Source: Streptomyces physcomitrii
GTDB taxonomy: Bacteria; Actinomycetota; Actinomycetes; Streptomycetales; Streptomycetaceae
Direction: 5' to 3'
Length of the DNA stretch: 64,000 nt
Assembly (NCBI RefSeq): GCF_012273655.1
Contig: NZ_JAAWWP010000001.1
Coordinates: 62,001 to 126,000, forward strand
Part shown: piece after piece, positions 41,200 to 49,656 of the stretch
Numbering within the stretch: position 1 is the stretch's first letter
Layout of the letters: each line of letters starts with the position of its first letter
The notes under the pieces: model-generated
What the model saw: the letters and a program-made list of their open reading frames with translations, nothing else
Database searches by the model: none
Told to the model about the DNA's origin: nothing
Position numbers and translations under genes: made by a program

Positions 41200-41682
41200 T
41201 CACTCCCCGTCCTGGGGCTCGTCGTACGGCGATCCCAGCTGGGGGCGGCCCAGCCACAGGTCGTCGGCCACAGTGGGGGCGAGCAGCTCGGCGAGGCCGT
41301 CGTCGATGCGGAGCCGCTCGGCCTCAGAGCCCGGCGGGACCACCCTGAGCGTGCGCTCCAGCCAGGCGGAGACGATGGCGGCCGGAGCTTCCAGGAGCGC
41401 GTCGCCGTCGGGGGAGCTGAGCGCCATCAGGACCACGCTGCGGCCCTGTGACTTCGTCGGCCACACCCGGACATCGCCCTGGCCGCAGGGCCGGAACACC
41501 CCTTCCACCAGGAGTTCTCTCGCGAAGGTCCAGTGCACCGGGCTCTCCGAGCCGATGTGGAAGGTGATGTGGACGGCGTAGGGGTCGTCGCTGCGGTAGG
41601 TGAACCTGGCCGGCACCGGGATGCTGCGCTCTGGTGACAGCACCAGATACAGCTCCAGTTCTCGTTCCACCACGGTGTGCAT
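41200..41682 (-). CDS. ssgG: SsgA-like sporulation protein (SsgG)
   Basis: 160 residues, somewhat longer than most SALPs. Conserved SALP core: RFTYRSDDPYAVHITFHIG near residue 28, VHWTFARELLVEGVFRPCGQGDVRVWPT near 50-77 and LSSPDGDALLEAPAAIVSAWLERT near 90. SALPs steer septum placement and spore-wall assembly; SsgG in S. coelicolor helps position sporulation septa. The assignment to SsgG rests on its place next to hppD and the FAD oxidase, as recalled for SCO2924. A strong GGAAAGG site precedes the ATG. Confidence 0.88.
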   Translation of the reverse strand: MHTVVERELELYLVLSPERSIPVPARFTYRSDDPYAVHITFHIGSESPVHWTFARELLVEGVFRPCGQGDVRVWPTKSQGRSVVLMALSSPDGDALLEAPAAIVSAWLERTLRVVPPGSEAERLRIDDGLAELLAPTVADDLWLGRPQLGSPYDEPQDGE

Positions 41683-41978
41683 GGGGTGCTTTCCTTTCCT
41701 CGGCAGGGCGCCGTTCGGCAGCCCGCGTCAGAAGAGACACCGCAGGTGGACGAGCATTACGCGAGTTCCTGACTTTTTTTCTCGCAAGTTCGCGGGCGGG
41801 CGCCGGGGCGACCCGGGCGGGCCGCTCCGCGGGGCCGGGCGCGGGCCCCGAACCGCCGCCGGGGACACGGCCGTTGCCCGGAAAGAGGGCATCGCGCGCA
41901 CAGGGACCCACCGCCGCGCGCGGGTCTGATAGATGTGGACCCTCACGCAGACCCCCGAGCAGATACGGGACGACGGAC

Positions 41979-43658
41979 ATGAGCGCCCCTACCCCGGCCT
42001 CCGGCGAAGACCGCCCCCGCGAGGGCTACTACCCGGACCCGTCCATTCCCGGCTACGTCCGGTACTGGGACGGCGTCTCCTGGGTCCCCGGCACGAGCCG
42101 CCCGGCGCCCACCGACGGCACCCCGCTGCCCCCGCCCCCCGGCGTCCACCCCGCCGCGCAGGAGACCGGCCCCCTCTTCTTCGACGAGGACCCCGCGAGC
42201 GCCGGACGCCAGCAGAACGGCCCCGCCACCTCCGCCCTCCCGCAGCAGAGCGCCCCCGGCGGCTGGGGATCCGGACCGTCCGGCCCCCAGTCGCCCCCGC
42301 CCGGCGGGCAGTTCGGCGCCCCCGGCTCCAGCGAGGACCGGAGCCCGGGTACCGGGCAGCCGCTGCCGGGCCGGGACGAGGAGCGCCCGGACGGCACGGT
42401 CACCATGCGCGCGGTACGCCCCGGCGTCCCCGGCCCCGCCGCGCCCCGCGACGACGCGCCCGCGGGCGCCGCCCCGGCCGAGGACGGCGACGTCCCCGCC
42501 GACGGCACCGTCACCATGCGCGCCCTCGGCCCCGGCGCCCGCAGGCCCGCCCTGCCGGGACCCTCCGGCCAGGGCAAGCCCGTCGAGGGCACCGTGGTCT
42601 TCCGGCGCCCCGAGACCCCCGGCCGCGGTGCCGGGGCACCGGGCTCCGCCGGGGGCGGCTCGGCCCCGGCGGCCGGTCAGGCCTGGGGCACCCCGGGGCA
42701 GGCCCCCGCCGCCCCCGGGCAGGACACCGGTACGGGCGGCGGCGCCCCGCACCAAGACCGGGGCGCCGCCCACCAGGGCACCCCCGGCCGCGAGGGCACC
42801 CCCGGCCGGGACGGCGCCGCCGCCCGCGAGGGCCGTGCCGAGCGCCCGGGCGAGGGCACCATGGCGATCCGGATGCCGCGGCCCCCGGCCCAGGAGAGCC
42901 CGGGCACCCCGACCGCCCCGCACTGGGGCGCCGCCCCCGCCGCCTTCCCGCACCCGGCCGCCCCGGGGAGCACCCCGGGCGCCGCGCCCTCGGGCTGGCC
43001 GCAGCAGCCGGGTCCCGCGGGGCACGGCGGACCGGGCGGACCTGGTGGAGCGGGCGGCCCCGGTGCGCCGTCCGCCCCCGGCCGGGTGGCCGGACCCGGC
43101 GGTGCGGAACCCCCGGTCGTGCCCTGGAAGCCGCCGGTCGAGGACCCCTTCCTCGCCGCCGCCCAGGAGCAGGCCTCGGGGCGCCCGGCGGCGATCGGCA
43201 AGCGGTTCGCGGCGCGGCTGATCGACACTGTGGTGGTGGGCGGGCTGACCGCGCTGGTCGCGGTGCCGCTCGGGAGCCGGGCCGCCGACCACATCGACGA
43301 CAAGATCGACGAGGCGAAGCTCTCCGGCGAGACCGTCACCGTCTGGCTGCTCGACGGCACCACCTCGGTCAGCCTCGCCCTCGTCCTCGGTGCGCTGCTG
43401 CTCGCCGGTCTCCTCTTCGAGGTGCTGCCGACCGCCAAGTGGGGCCGCACCCTCGGCAAGCGGCTCTGCGGACTCGACGTACGCGACATCGAGGCCCACC
43501 AGCCGCCCGGCTTCGGCTCCGCGGTGCGCCGCTGGCTGGTGTTCACCGTGCCCGGGCTGCTGCTGATCGGCGTGGTCGGCGTGGTCTGGTGCCTCTTCGA
43601 CCGGCCCTGGCGGCAGTGCTGGCACGACAAGGCGGCGCGCACCTTCGTGGCGGGCTGA
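41979..43658 (+). CDS. RDD family membrane protein with DUF2510 and disordered linker
   Basis: 559 residues. DUF2510 motif at residues 13-38 (GYYPDPSIPGYVRYWDG), a Pro/Gly-rich linker of about 360 residues, then an RDD domain from about residue 405 (GKRFAARLIDTVVVGGL) with three to four helices and the conserved Trp/Arg parts RRWLVFTVPGLLLIG and DRPWRQCWHDKAART. In the linker a short motif recurs four times: DGTVTMR (twice), EGTVVFR, EGTMAIR. Function of RDD proteins is mostly unknown (ion transport is suspected). Possible -10 TAGATG at 41929. It precedes a second RDD gene. Confidence 0.85.
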   Translation: MSAPTPASGEDRPREGYYPDPSIPGYVRYWDGVSWVPGTSRPAPTDGTPLPPPPGVHPAAQETGPLFFDEDPASAGRQQNGPATSALPQQSAPGGWGSGPSGPQSPPPGGQFGAPGSSEDRSPGTGQPLPGRDEERPDGTVTMRAVRPGVPGPAAPRDDAPAGAAPAEDGDVPADGTVTMRALGPGARRPALPGPSGQGKPVEGTVVFRRPETPGRGAGAPGSAGGGSAPAAGQAWGTPGQAPAAPGQDTGTGGGAPHQDRGAAHQGTPGREGTPGRDGAAAREGRAERPGEGTMAIRMPRPPAQESPGTPTAPHWGAAPAAFPHPAAPGSTPGAAPSGWPQQPGPAGHGGPGGPGGAGGPGAPSAPGRVAGPGGAEPPVVPWKPPVEDPFLAAAQEQASGRPAAIGKRFAARLIDTVVVGGLTALVAVPLGSRAADHIDDKIDEAKLSGETVTVWLLDGTTSVSLALVLGALLLAGLLFEVLPTAKWGRTLGKRLCGLDVRDIEAHQPPGFGSAVRRWLVFTVPGLLLIGVVGVVWCLFDRPWRQCWHDKAARTFVAG

Positions 43659-43692
43659 GTCCGGCCACGAGTCCGGCCACGAGTCCCGGCAC
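43657..43692. repeat. 12-nt tandem repeat starting in the stop codon
   Basis: Three units GAGTCCGGCCAC, GAGTCCGGCCAC, GAGTCCCGGCAC begin inside the TGA of the first RDD gene. Confidence 0.85.
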
Positions 43693-43811
43693 CGTCCACC
43701 GCCGGGTCCGGCGGCCCGCGGCGGTCGTCGCGTACTCCGGCTCACCCCGCCGGTAGCCCGGACGGCCGAGCGCCGGATGCGCCCGCCGGGCGTTCAGGTT
43801 CGACTCGGGCC

Positions 43812-44570
43812 ATGAGCACTGACCCGCCGCCCCCCGGCTCCGGCCGCCCGCCGGAAGACGACCCGTTCAGGAAGCCGCCCTCCGGCGGCGGTTCGCCCTA
43901 CGACGCGCCCCAGGGCGGGACCCCGTTCAGCACACCGCCCCCCTCGGGCGGCAGCGGCGGCGGTTCCCCCTACGGCAGCCCGCCGCCCTCCGGTGGCGGC
44001 GGCCCGTACGACGGGGGATACGGCGGCGGTGGGGGCGGTCCCTACGGCGGCGGGGGAGGGGACCCCTACGGCGGTGGCGGCGGGACCGGCGGGCCCTACG
44101 GCGGAGGCGATCCGCTCGCCGGGATGCCGCCGCTCGCCGACTCCGGCAAGCGGGTCCTCGCCCGGCTGATCGACATGATCCTGGTGGGCGCGGTGACCGC
44201 GCTGCTCTCCTGGATCTTCAGCTTCGGCGCCTGGGAGGTCGACCCGGACAAGGTCGAGTACGGCAAGTCCTTCGGCCAGTCGCTGCTCGCCGCGGTCCTC
44301 TACATCGGCTACGACACCATCCTGACCGCCAGGACCGGGCAGACCCTCGGCAAGCGGCTGATGAAGCAGCGGGTGGCCAACCTCGACAACGGGGCGACGC
44401 CCTCGGTGCAGACCTCGCTGGTGCGCGCCGCGGTGCTCTGGCTGCCGTTCGCCTTCTGCTGCGCCTGTGTGTGGACGATCATCTGCGGCGGCTGGAGCTT
44501 CTTCGACAAGCCCTACAAGCAGGGCCTGCACGACAAGGCGGCCAAGACCGTCGTGGTGAGCACCGCCTGA
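43812..44570 (+). CDS. RDD family membrane protein
   Basis: 252 residues. N-terminal 105 residues are Gly/Pro/Tyr-rich (GGPYGGGGG-like repeats). RDD domain from about residue 113: GKRVLARLIDMILVGAVTALL, GQTLGKRLMKQRVANLDNG near 175, and LPFAFCCACVWTIICGGWSFF near 216, giving three helices. C-terminal DKPYKQGLHDKAAKTVVV is the family's tail. It lies 153 bases behind its larger relative, likely a duplication. Function unknown. Confidence 0.87.
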   Translation: MSTDPPPPGSGRPPEDDPFRKPPSGGGSPYDAPQGGTPFSTPPPSGGSGGGSPYGSPPPSGGGGPYDGGYGGGGGGPYGGGGGDPYGGGGGTGGPYGGGDPLAGMPPLADSGKRVLARLIDMILVGAVTALLSWIFSFGAWEVDPDKVEYGKSFGQSLLAAVLYIGYDTILTARTGQTLGKRLMKQRVANLDNGATPSVQTSLVRAAVLWLPFAFCCACVWTIICGGWSFFDKPYKQGLHDKAAKTVVVSTA

Positions 44571-44584
44571 GCGGGCGGTCCGGC

Positions 44585-44860
44585 TCAGGGCCCGGCCGGT
44601 TCCCGTACCCGCTCGGTGCTCCGCGCCCGGCGCCCGGGCGAGGGCCGCTCGGCCGGGGCCTGCCGCCGCGGGCGCCCCGCCGGGTGCGCGGGGCGCGGTC
44701 CGGCCAGCCGTACCGCGACGAACAGGCCGAGCAGCAGCGAGCCGACCGCGGCTCCGGCGAGGGCGGGTGGCGCACTCACGCCCGCGAGCAGCAGCGCGAG
44801 GTTCGCGGCGATGACGGTGGCGGAGCCGGTCAGGATCTGCACGGCACTCGGTCGGGCCAT
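44585..44860 (-). CDS. small hypothetical membrane protein
   Basis: 91 residues from ATG 44860. Two hydrophobic segments, ILTGSATVIAANLALLLAGV and ALAGAAVGSLLLGLFVAVRL, then a basic Arg/Pro-rich tail. GAGGAC lies about ten bases before the ATG. No family recognised. Convergent with the second RDD gene, 14 bases apart. The codon pattern agrees with coding, but the gene is small and remains tentative. Confidence 0.55.
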   Translation of the reverse strand: MARPSAVQILTGSATVIAANLALLLAGVSAPPALAGAAVGSLLLGLFVAVRLAGPRPAHPAGRPRRQAPAERPSPGRRARSTERVREPAGP

Positions 44861-45445
44861 GGCGGTGTCCGTCCTCGGGATCACTTCGGGGATGCGGGAG
44901 CGGCGGCCCCCTCGGATCCGGCCGTGGCGCGCGGTACTCGTCCGGGTGGCCGCGGCCGAGGGGCGTTCTCGCTGGGGCATGCCCGGCCGCCCCGCCGGGT
45001 AAGCCCTCCGGCCGCCCGGGCGGCGGTGCACGGGGGGCGCACGGATTCACCCGTATCGCCAAGTGGACGGCGGGACGCGCCCGTTGGGGGTCGCCCAGGG
45101 CCCGACGGCATGCCGGGAGAGGAGGTCCGCGGGAGGCCGGATCCGTACGGAGAAGGAGAACGGCGGGACGGGTTCCGGTGGACCGGACCGGCGGCCGGGA
45201 GGCGGATCGGGCGCCGGGCGGGGCCGGGTCCGGCGGTGAACTGGCCGAAGAGGAACGGAGTTGTCCGTATAGCGGAGGTTCGGGACTGCATAGTGCACTT
45301 GGCCTGTTCAAGTCAAGATCTGTTTTTTCCGTCGAAACTGCTGTCGAATGTCGCTCACTTATGACGCGTATCACCGCGCGCGGTAGTCCGTTGACCCTGG
45401 ACCCCCCGATGCCGCGCAGCCGGGCGCGTGGGGAGGAACCCTCAA
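44861..45445. other. 585-base gap upstream of the M6 protease gene
   Basis: No gene with support. The last 190 bases are AT-richer (for instance CAAGATCTGTTTTTTCCGTC at about 45315-45334) and probably hold the promoter of the protease gene; no clear -35/-10 pair could be fixed. Confidence 0.55.
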
Positions 45446-47875
45446 GTGATCAGCAGGAAACACACCGTCAGAGCCACCGCGGTCGCGGTCGCGCTCGCGG
45501 CGGCCACCGCCGGCTTCGCGGCCGCCACCTCGGCCGAGGCCGGCGAGGTCCACGGCCAGGAAGTGCACCGGCACGACCCGGCCCCCGGTGCCGCGCAGGA
45601 CAAGGACGGCCACGGCGCCCACGAGCACAACCTCGCCGGGCCGTTCACCAAGAAGGCCGAGGCGCAGCGCAAGGCCGCCCTGGAGCAGGTCCTCTCCGGT
45701 GACCGGAAGGTCGTCAAGCGCGGCGGCTCGCAGGTCGTCAAGCTCGACGACAAGAAGTACGTCGAGCTGGGCCGCGAGAAGACCGACAAGATCTTCACCA
45801 TCCTGGTCGAGTTCGGCGACAAGGTCGACAAGGAGTCCACCTTCGACCCGGACGGCGACGGCCCGGAGCCCCCGGTGGAGAAGTACGGCGGCGACCCCGG
45901 CCCCGCGCACAACGAGATAGCCGAGCCCGACCGCAAGAAGGACAACAGCACCGCCTGGCAGAAGGACTTCGACCAGAAGCACTTCCAGGACCTGTACTTC
46001 GGCGAGGGCAAGGACTCCAAGGGCAAGAAGAAGGAGTCCCTGAAGACCTACTACGAGAAGACCTCCTCGGGCCGCTACTCGGTCGAGGGCGAGGTCTCCG
46101 ACTGGGTCAAGGTCCCGTACAACGAGGGCCGTTACGGCTCCAACTACTGCGGCGACACCAACTGCCCCAACGTCTGGGACACCGTCAAGGACGGCGTGAC
46201 CGCCTGGGTCGCGGACCAGAAGGAGCAGGGCAAGTCCGACGCCGACATCAAGGCGGACCTGGCCAAGTACGACGCCTGGGACCGCTACGACTTCGACAGC
46301 GACGGCAACTTCAACGAGCCCGACGGCTACATCGACCACTTCCAGATCGTGCACGCCGGTGAGGACGAGTCCGCGGGCGGCGGCGTCCAGGGCGAGCACG
46401 CCCTGTGGGCCCACCGCTGGTACGCCTACGGCGACGAGGCCGGGCACACCGGTCCCGGCGACAACAAGGCGGGCGGCACCCAGATCGGCGACACCGGCAT
46501 CTGGGTCGGCGACTACACGATGCAGCCGGAGAACGGCGGACTCGGCGTCTTCGCCCACGAGTACGGCCACGACCTCGGTCTGCCGGACCTCTACGACACC
46601 TCCGGCGGCGGCGACAACTCGGTCGGCTACTGGTCGCTGATGTCGGCCGGCTCCTGGCTCGGCACCGGCAAGGACGCCATCGGCGACCTGCCCGGTGACA
46701 TGACCGCCTGGGACAAGCTGCAGCTGGGCTGGCTGAACTACGCCAAGGGCAAGGCGGCCACCGTCTCCGCGCACGAGCTGGGTGTCTCGGAGTACAACAC
46801 CAAGCACCCGCAGGCGCTGGTGGTGGACCTGCCGAAGAAGAAGGTCACCACCACGGTGGTCAAGCCCACCGAGGGCAGCAAGCAGTGGTGGAGCGACCAG
46901 GGTGACAACCTCAAGAACACCCTGACCCGCAGCGTCGACCTCACCGGCAAGAAGAAGGCCGAACTCACCCTGAACGGCTGGTGGGACATCGAGAAGGGGT
47001 ACGACTACCTCTACACCGAGGTCTCCACCGACGGCGGCAAGCAGTACACCCCGCTGGACGGCACCGCCGACGGCAAGGCCCTCCCGAAGGACGGCGCGGA
47101 CCGCCCGGCCCTGACCGACGCCTCGAAGAAGTACCAGAAGCTGGTCTTCCCGCTGGACGCCTACGCGGGCAAGAAGATCGACCTCCGCTTCCGCTACCAG
47201 ACCGACGGCGGCGCGGGCGGCAAGGGCTTCACCGCCGACGAGATCGTCCTCAACGCCGATGGCGAGGCGCTGTTCAGCGACAACGCCGAGGCCGACGACA
47301 ACGGCTGGACCAGCAAGGGCTTCTCGCGCATCGGCGAGTCCTACACCAAGGACTACGAGCAGTACTACCTCGCCGAGAACCGCCAGTACGTCTCGTACGA
47401 CAAGACCCTCAAGGTCGGCCCGTACAACTTCGGCTTCCGTGACAAGAAGCCGGACTGGGTGGAGCACTACCCGTACCAGAACGGCCTGATGGTCTGGCTG
47501 TGGGACACCTCCCAGAAGGACAACAACACCAGCGCCCACCCGGGCAGCGGCCTGATCCTTCCGGTGGACGCCCACCCGAAGGCGCTCAAGTGGAAGAACG
47601 GCAAGGTCGTCGGGAACAAGATCCAGACCTTCGACTCCTCGTTCACCCTGGCCCGTACGGACGCGCTGACCCTGCACGACGCCAGCGTGCCGCTGAAGAT
47701 CAAGGCCCAGAAGGGCGTTCCGGTCTTCAACGACTCCACCGGGGTCTACTGGGACAAGGCCAACCCGACCGCCAGCGTGCAGGTGCCGGACACCAACACG
47801 AAGATCAGCGTGGTCGGCGGTGCCAAGGACGGCTCCACGGTCGACGTGATGGTCGGCCCGGCCAAGAAGAAGTGA
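45446..47875 (+). CDS. secreted immune inhibitor A-like metalloprotease (M6)
   Basis: 809 residues. Signal peptide ISRKHTVRATAVAVALAAAT with cleavage likely near TSAEAG (about residue 33). The zinc motif is HEYGHDLGLPD (His371-Glu-x2-His375), with the preceding VFAHEYGHD context of M6 peptidases. The C-terminal part (residues about 480-800) is a beta-rich region with GWWDIEKGYDYLYTEVSTDGG, which fits the immunoglobulin-like and MAM-like accessory domains of InhA proteins. Exported protease, perhaps for nutrient scavenging. GTG 45446 lies eight bases behind GGGAGGA. A 14-bp hairpin follows. Confidence 0.92.
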   Translation: MISRKHTVRATAVAVALAAATAGFAAATSAEAGEVHGQEVHRHDPAPGAAQDKDGHGAHEHNLAGPFTKKAEAQRKAALEQVLSGDRKVVKRGGSQVVKLDDKKYVELGREKTDKIFTILVEFGDKVDKESTFDPDGDGPEPPVEKYGGDPGPAHNEIAEPDRKKDNSTAWQKDFDQKHFQDLYFGEGKDSKGKKKESLKTYYEKTSSGRYSVEGEVSDWVKVPYNEGRYGSNYCGDTNCPNVWDTVKDGVTAWVADQKEQGKSDADIKADLAKYDAWDRYDFDSDGNFNEPDGYIDHFQIVHAGEDESAGGGVQGEHALWAHRWYAYGDEAGHTGPGDNKAGGTQIGDTGIWVGDYTMQPENGGLGVFAHEYGHDLGLPDLYDTSGGGDNSVGYWSLMSAGSWLGTGKDAIGDLPGDMTAWDKLQLGWLNYAKGKAATVSAHELGVSEYNTKHPQALVVDLPKKKVTTTVVKPTEGSKQWWSDQGDNLKNTLTRSVDLTGKKKAELTLNGWWDIEKGYDYLYTEVSTDGGKQYTPLDGTADGKALPKDGADRPALTDASKKYQKLVFPLDAYAGKKIDLRFRYQTDGGAGGKGFTADEIVLNADGEALFSDNAEADDNGWTSKGFSRIGESYTKDYEQYYLAENRQYVSYDKTLKVGPYNFGFRDKKPDWVEHYPYQNGLMVWLWDTSQKDNNTSAHPGSGLILPVDAHPKALKWKNGKVVGNKIQTFDSSFTLARTDALTLHDASVPLKIKAQKGVPVFNDSTGVYWDKANPTASVQVPDTNTKISVVGGAKDGSTVDVMVGPAKKK

Positions 47876-48261
47876 CCGCGAGCACGACGGCCACACGGTC
47901 CGCGGGAGGCTGTTGACGCTCCCGGGACCGCAGGTGACCCGGCCTCCACGACCCGTCGCGGGTCGTGGAGGCCGCGTGCGTGTACGGGCGCCCGAGCCGC
48001 CGGGTGCGGGTACGGGCGCCCGAGCCCGGGCGGGGCCTTCCGCCGGGATCACCGGCGTCCGCCCTGCCGGAGGAATCCCGGAAAGATCAAGGAAAATCCC
48101 GCCCCGGAACGGTGATCTTCCGGCAAGATCGCGAGTCCGCCGGTGTTCTCGCAGGTCAGCGCATGATCGAAGAGCGGCCCTTGGTGGCCGGCCGTGGGTC
48201 GTGCTTAGCTGCGTCCGACAAGGTTTCCCACCGACAGACGTCTCACGGGGGTGTGACAGGC
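47876..48261. other. 386-base gap after the M6 gene
   Basis: Contains the M6 terminator and, at 48114-48130, GATCTT-CCGGC-AAGATC, a six-base inverted repeat. No gene. Confidence 0.55.
47941..47973. terminator. 14-bp hairpin after the M6 protease gene
   Basis: GGCCTCCACGACCC (47941-47954) pairs exactly with 47960-47973 over a five-base loop. Confidence 0.92.
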
Positions 48262-48756
48262 ATGGCCGCAGGAGGTTTCTGCAAGCTGCCCGACGGGCGG
48301 ATGGTCGTGGCGCTGACCCTGCCCAGGCCGGCAGGCCGCCCCGCCTCCGGAGCCGTCCGGACCGGCGCGGACGGCACCGTACGCGTCCTGGTGCACGCCG
48401 TGAACCGGGCCCGCGCCCTGACCCGGCTGCGCAACCTCGGGCTGCGCGCGGTCTTCCTCAGCGGCAACGCCGAACCGCCCACCGAGGACGAGATCACGGC
48501 GGTGCTGCACCACCCCGACGGGCTGATATGGCGGGCGAGCACCGGCGGTGCGGCCGAGCTCTGGCACCCGATCCGGGCGCTGCTGCCCGCGCCCCGGTAC
48601 TGGCCCGGCGCCGAGGCCGCGAACGGACTGCGCGCCGCGGACCTGGCCCCGGCGGGCCCCGCCCCGGGCGGCAGGAAGCCCGGCGCGCTGCCCCCGTCCT
48701 GGCCTCAGACCACCGGCTTCCCGGACAGCTCCACGCCCGCCTCGCGCATCTCCTGA
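48262..48756 (+). CDS. conserved hypothetical protein
   Basis: 164 residues, not assigned to a named family. Conserved-looking core: LPDGRMVVALTLPRP near residue 8, VLVHAVNRARALTRLRNLGLRAVFLSGNA near 43 and VLHHPDGLIWR near 82, suggesting a small mixed alpha/beta domain; the last 45 residues are Pro/Ala-rich and less ordered. The 3' end overlaps the convergent pncA gene by 52 bases, so the true coding end may be functionally dispensable. A GTG at 48241-48251 might also serve as start. Confidence 0.65.
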   Translation: MAAGGFCKLPDGRMVVALTLPRPAGRPASGAVRTGADGTVRVLVHAVNRARALTRLRNLGLRAVFLSGNAEPPTEDEITAVLHHPDGLIWRASTGGAAELWHPIRALLPAPRYWPGAEAANGLRAADLAPAGPAPGGRKPGALPPSWPQTTGFPDSSTPASRIS

Positions 48757-49289
48757 AGCGCCTGCTCGGTGCTCTCCTCGGCGACCCCGGCGGTCAGGTC
48801 GAGCAGCACCTGGGTGCGGAAGCCCTCCCGGGCCGCGTCGAGCGCGGTCGCCCGTACGCAGTGGTCGGTGGCGATGCCCACCACGTCGACCTCGGTGATC
48901 TCGCGGGCCCGCAGCCACTCGGCGAGCGGGGTGCCGTTCTCGTCGGCGCCCTCGAAGCCGCTGTAGGCGGCCGAGTAGGCGCCCTTGTCGAAGACCGCGT
49001 CGATGCCGCCGGAGGCCACCGCGGGCGCGAAGTTCGGGTGGAAGCCGACGCCCTCGGTCCCGGCCACGCAGTGCGCGGGCCAGCTGCGCCGGAAGTCGGG
49101 CCGGTCCGAGAAGTGGTCGCCCGGCGCGATGTGGTTGTCCCGGGTGGCGACCACGTGCCGGTAGCCCGCCGGGGCCTGGCCGATCAGCTCGGTGATCGCC
49201 GCGGCGACGTCGGCGCCGCCCGCGACCGCGAGGGAGCCTCCTTCACAGAAGTCGTTCTGCACGTCTACGACAATCAGGGCGCGGCGCAT
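48705..49289 (-). CDS. pncA: nicotinamidase
   Basis: Hydrolyses nicotinamide to nicotinate in NAD salvage. 194 residues. Catalytic triad of the family visible: Asp in VDVQNDF (residue 9), Lys in FDKGAYSAAYSGF (about 110) and Cys in GIATDHCVRATALDA (about 151). Metal-binding DNHIAPGDHF near 51. Next gene on the same strand is pncB, the following step in the pathway, 370 bases upstream. Could be annotated as isochorismatase-family hydrolase, but the Lys motif favours nicotinamidase. Confidence 0.92.
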   Translation of the reverse strand: MRRALIVVDVQNDFCEGGSLAVAGGADVAAAITELIGQAPAGYRHVVATRDNHIAPGDHFSDRPDFRRSWPAHCVAGTEGVGFHPNFAPAVASGGIDAVFDKGAYSAAYSGFEGADENGTPLAEWLRAREITEVDVVGIATDHCVRATALDAAREGFRTQVLLDLTAGVAEESTEQALQEMREAGVELSGKPVV

Positions 49290-49656
49290 GGTCGGTGTCC
49301 TTCGGCAGTACGGGCTTCTTCGAATGGTGGGGCCGGTGAACCCGAGCGTAGAGACTGCGGGGGCGGAGCGGGAGGGTGTGTCCGGCTGTCGGATGCGCGA
49401 GCGGCTCGTGCTGCGTGTGCATTCCCCCTCACCCGGTGTTCATGCCCGCCCGCCGGGCCCCTGACCCGCCCCGGGACGCCCGGATACGTCCTGGTCCGGG
49501 CGTCCCGGGCCCCGGCCGCACACCTGGCCCCGGAGGTACGCCGGGCCCCGGAGGTACGCCGGATCCCTGACGTACGCCGGGTCCCGGAGGCACAGCGGGT
49601 CCCGGAGGCCCGCCGCGCCCCCGGCGCCCGCCGGGTCCCCAGGAGCACGCCCGGCC
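49290..49656. other. 367-base spacer between pncB and pncA with 18-nt array
   Basis: The array at 49524-49649 occupies its first third in pncB sense; the rest has no gene. Open frames through the array are period artefacts. Confidence 0.6.
49524..49649. repeat. 18-nt tandem array, 7 units
   Basis: Seven 18-nt units in exact register, consensus CGGGTCCCGGAGGTACGC, from 49524 to 49649, ending eight bases from the pncB stop. The first two units differ by two bases only. Confidence 0.9.

Noticed and set aside
49524..49649. 18-nt array considered as protein-coding hexapeptide repeat
   Set aside because: Frames are open in several phases only because the period is divisible by three; no start with ribosome site and no conserved flanks.
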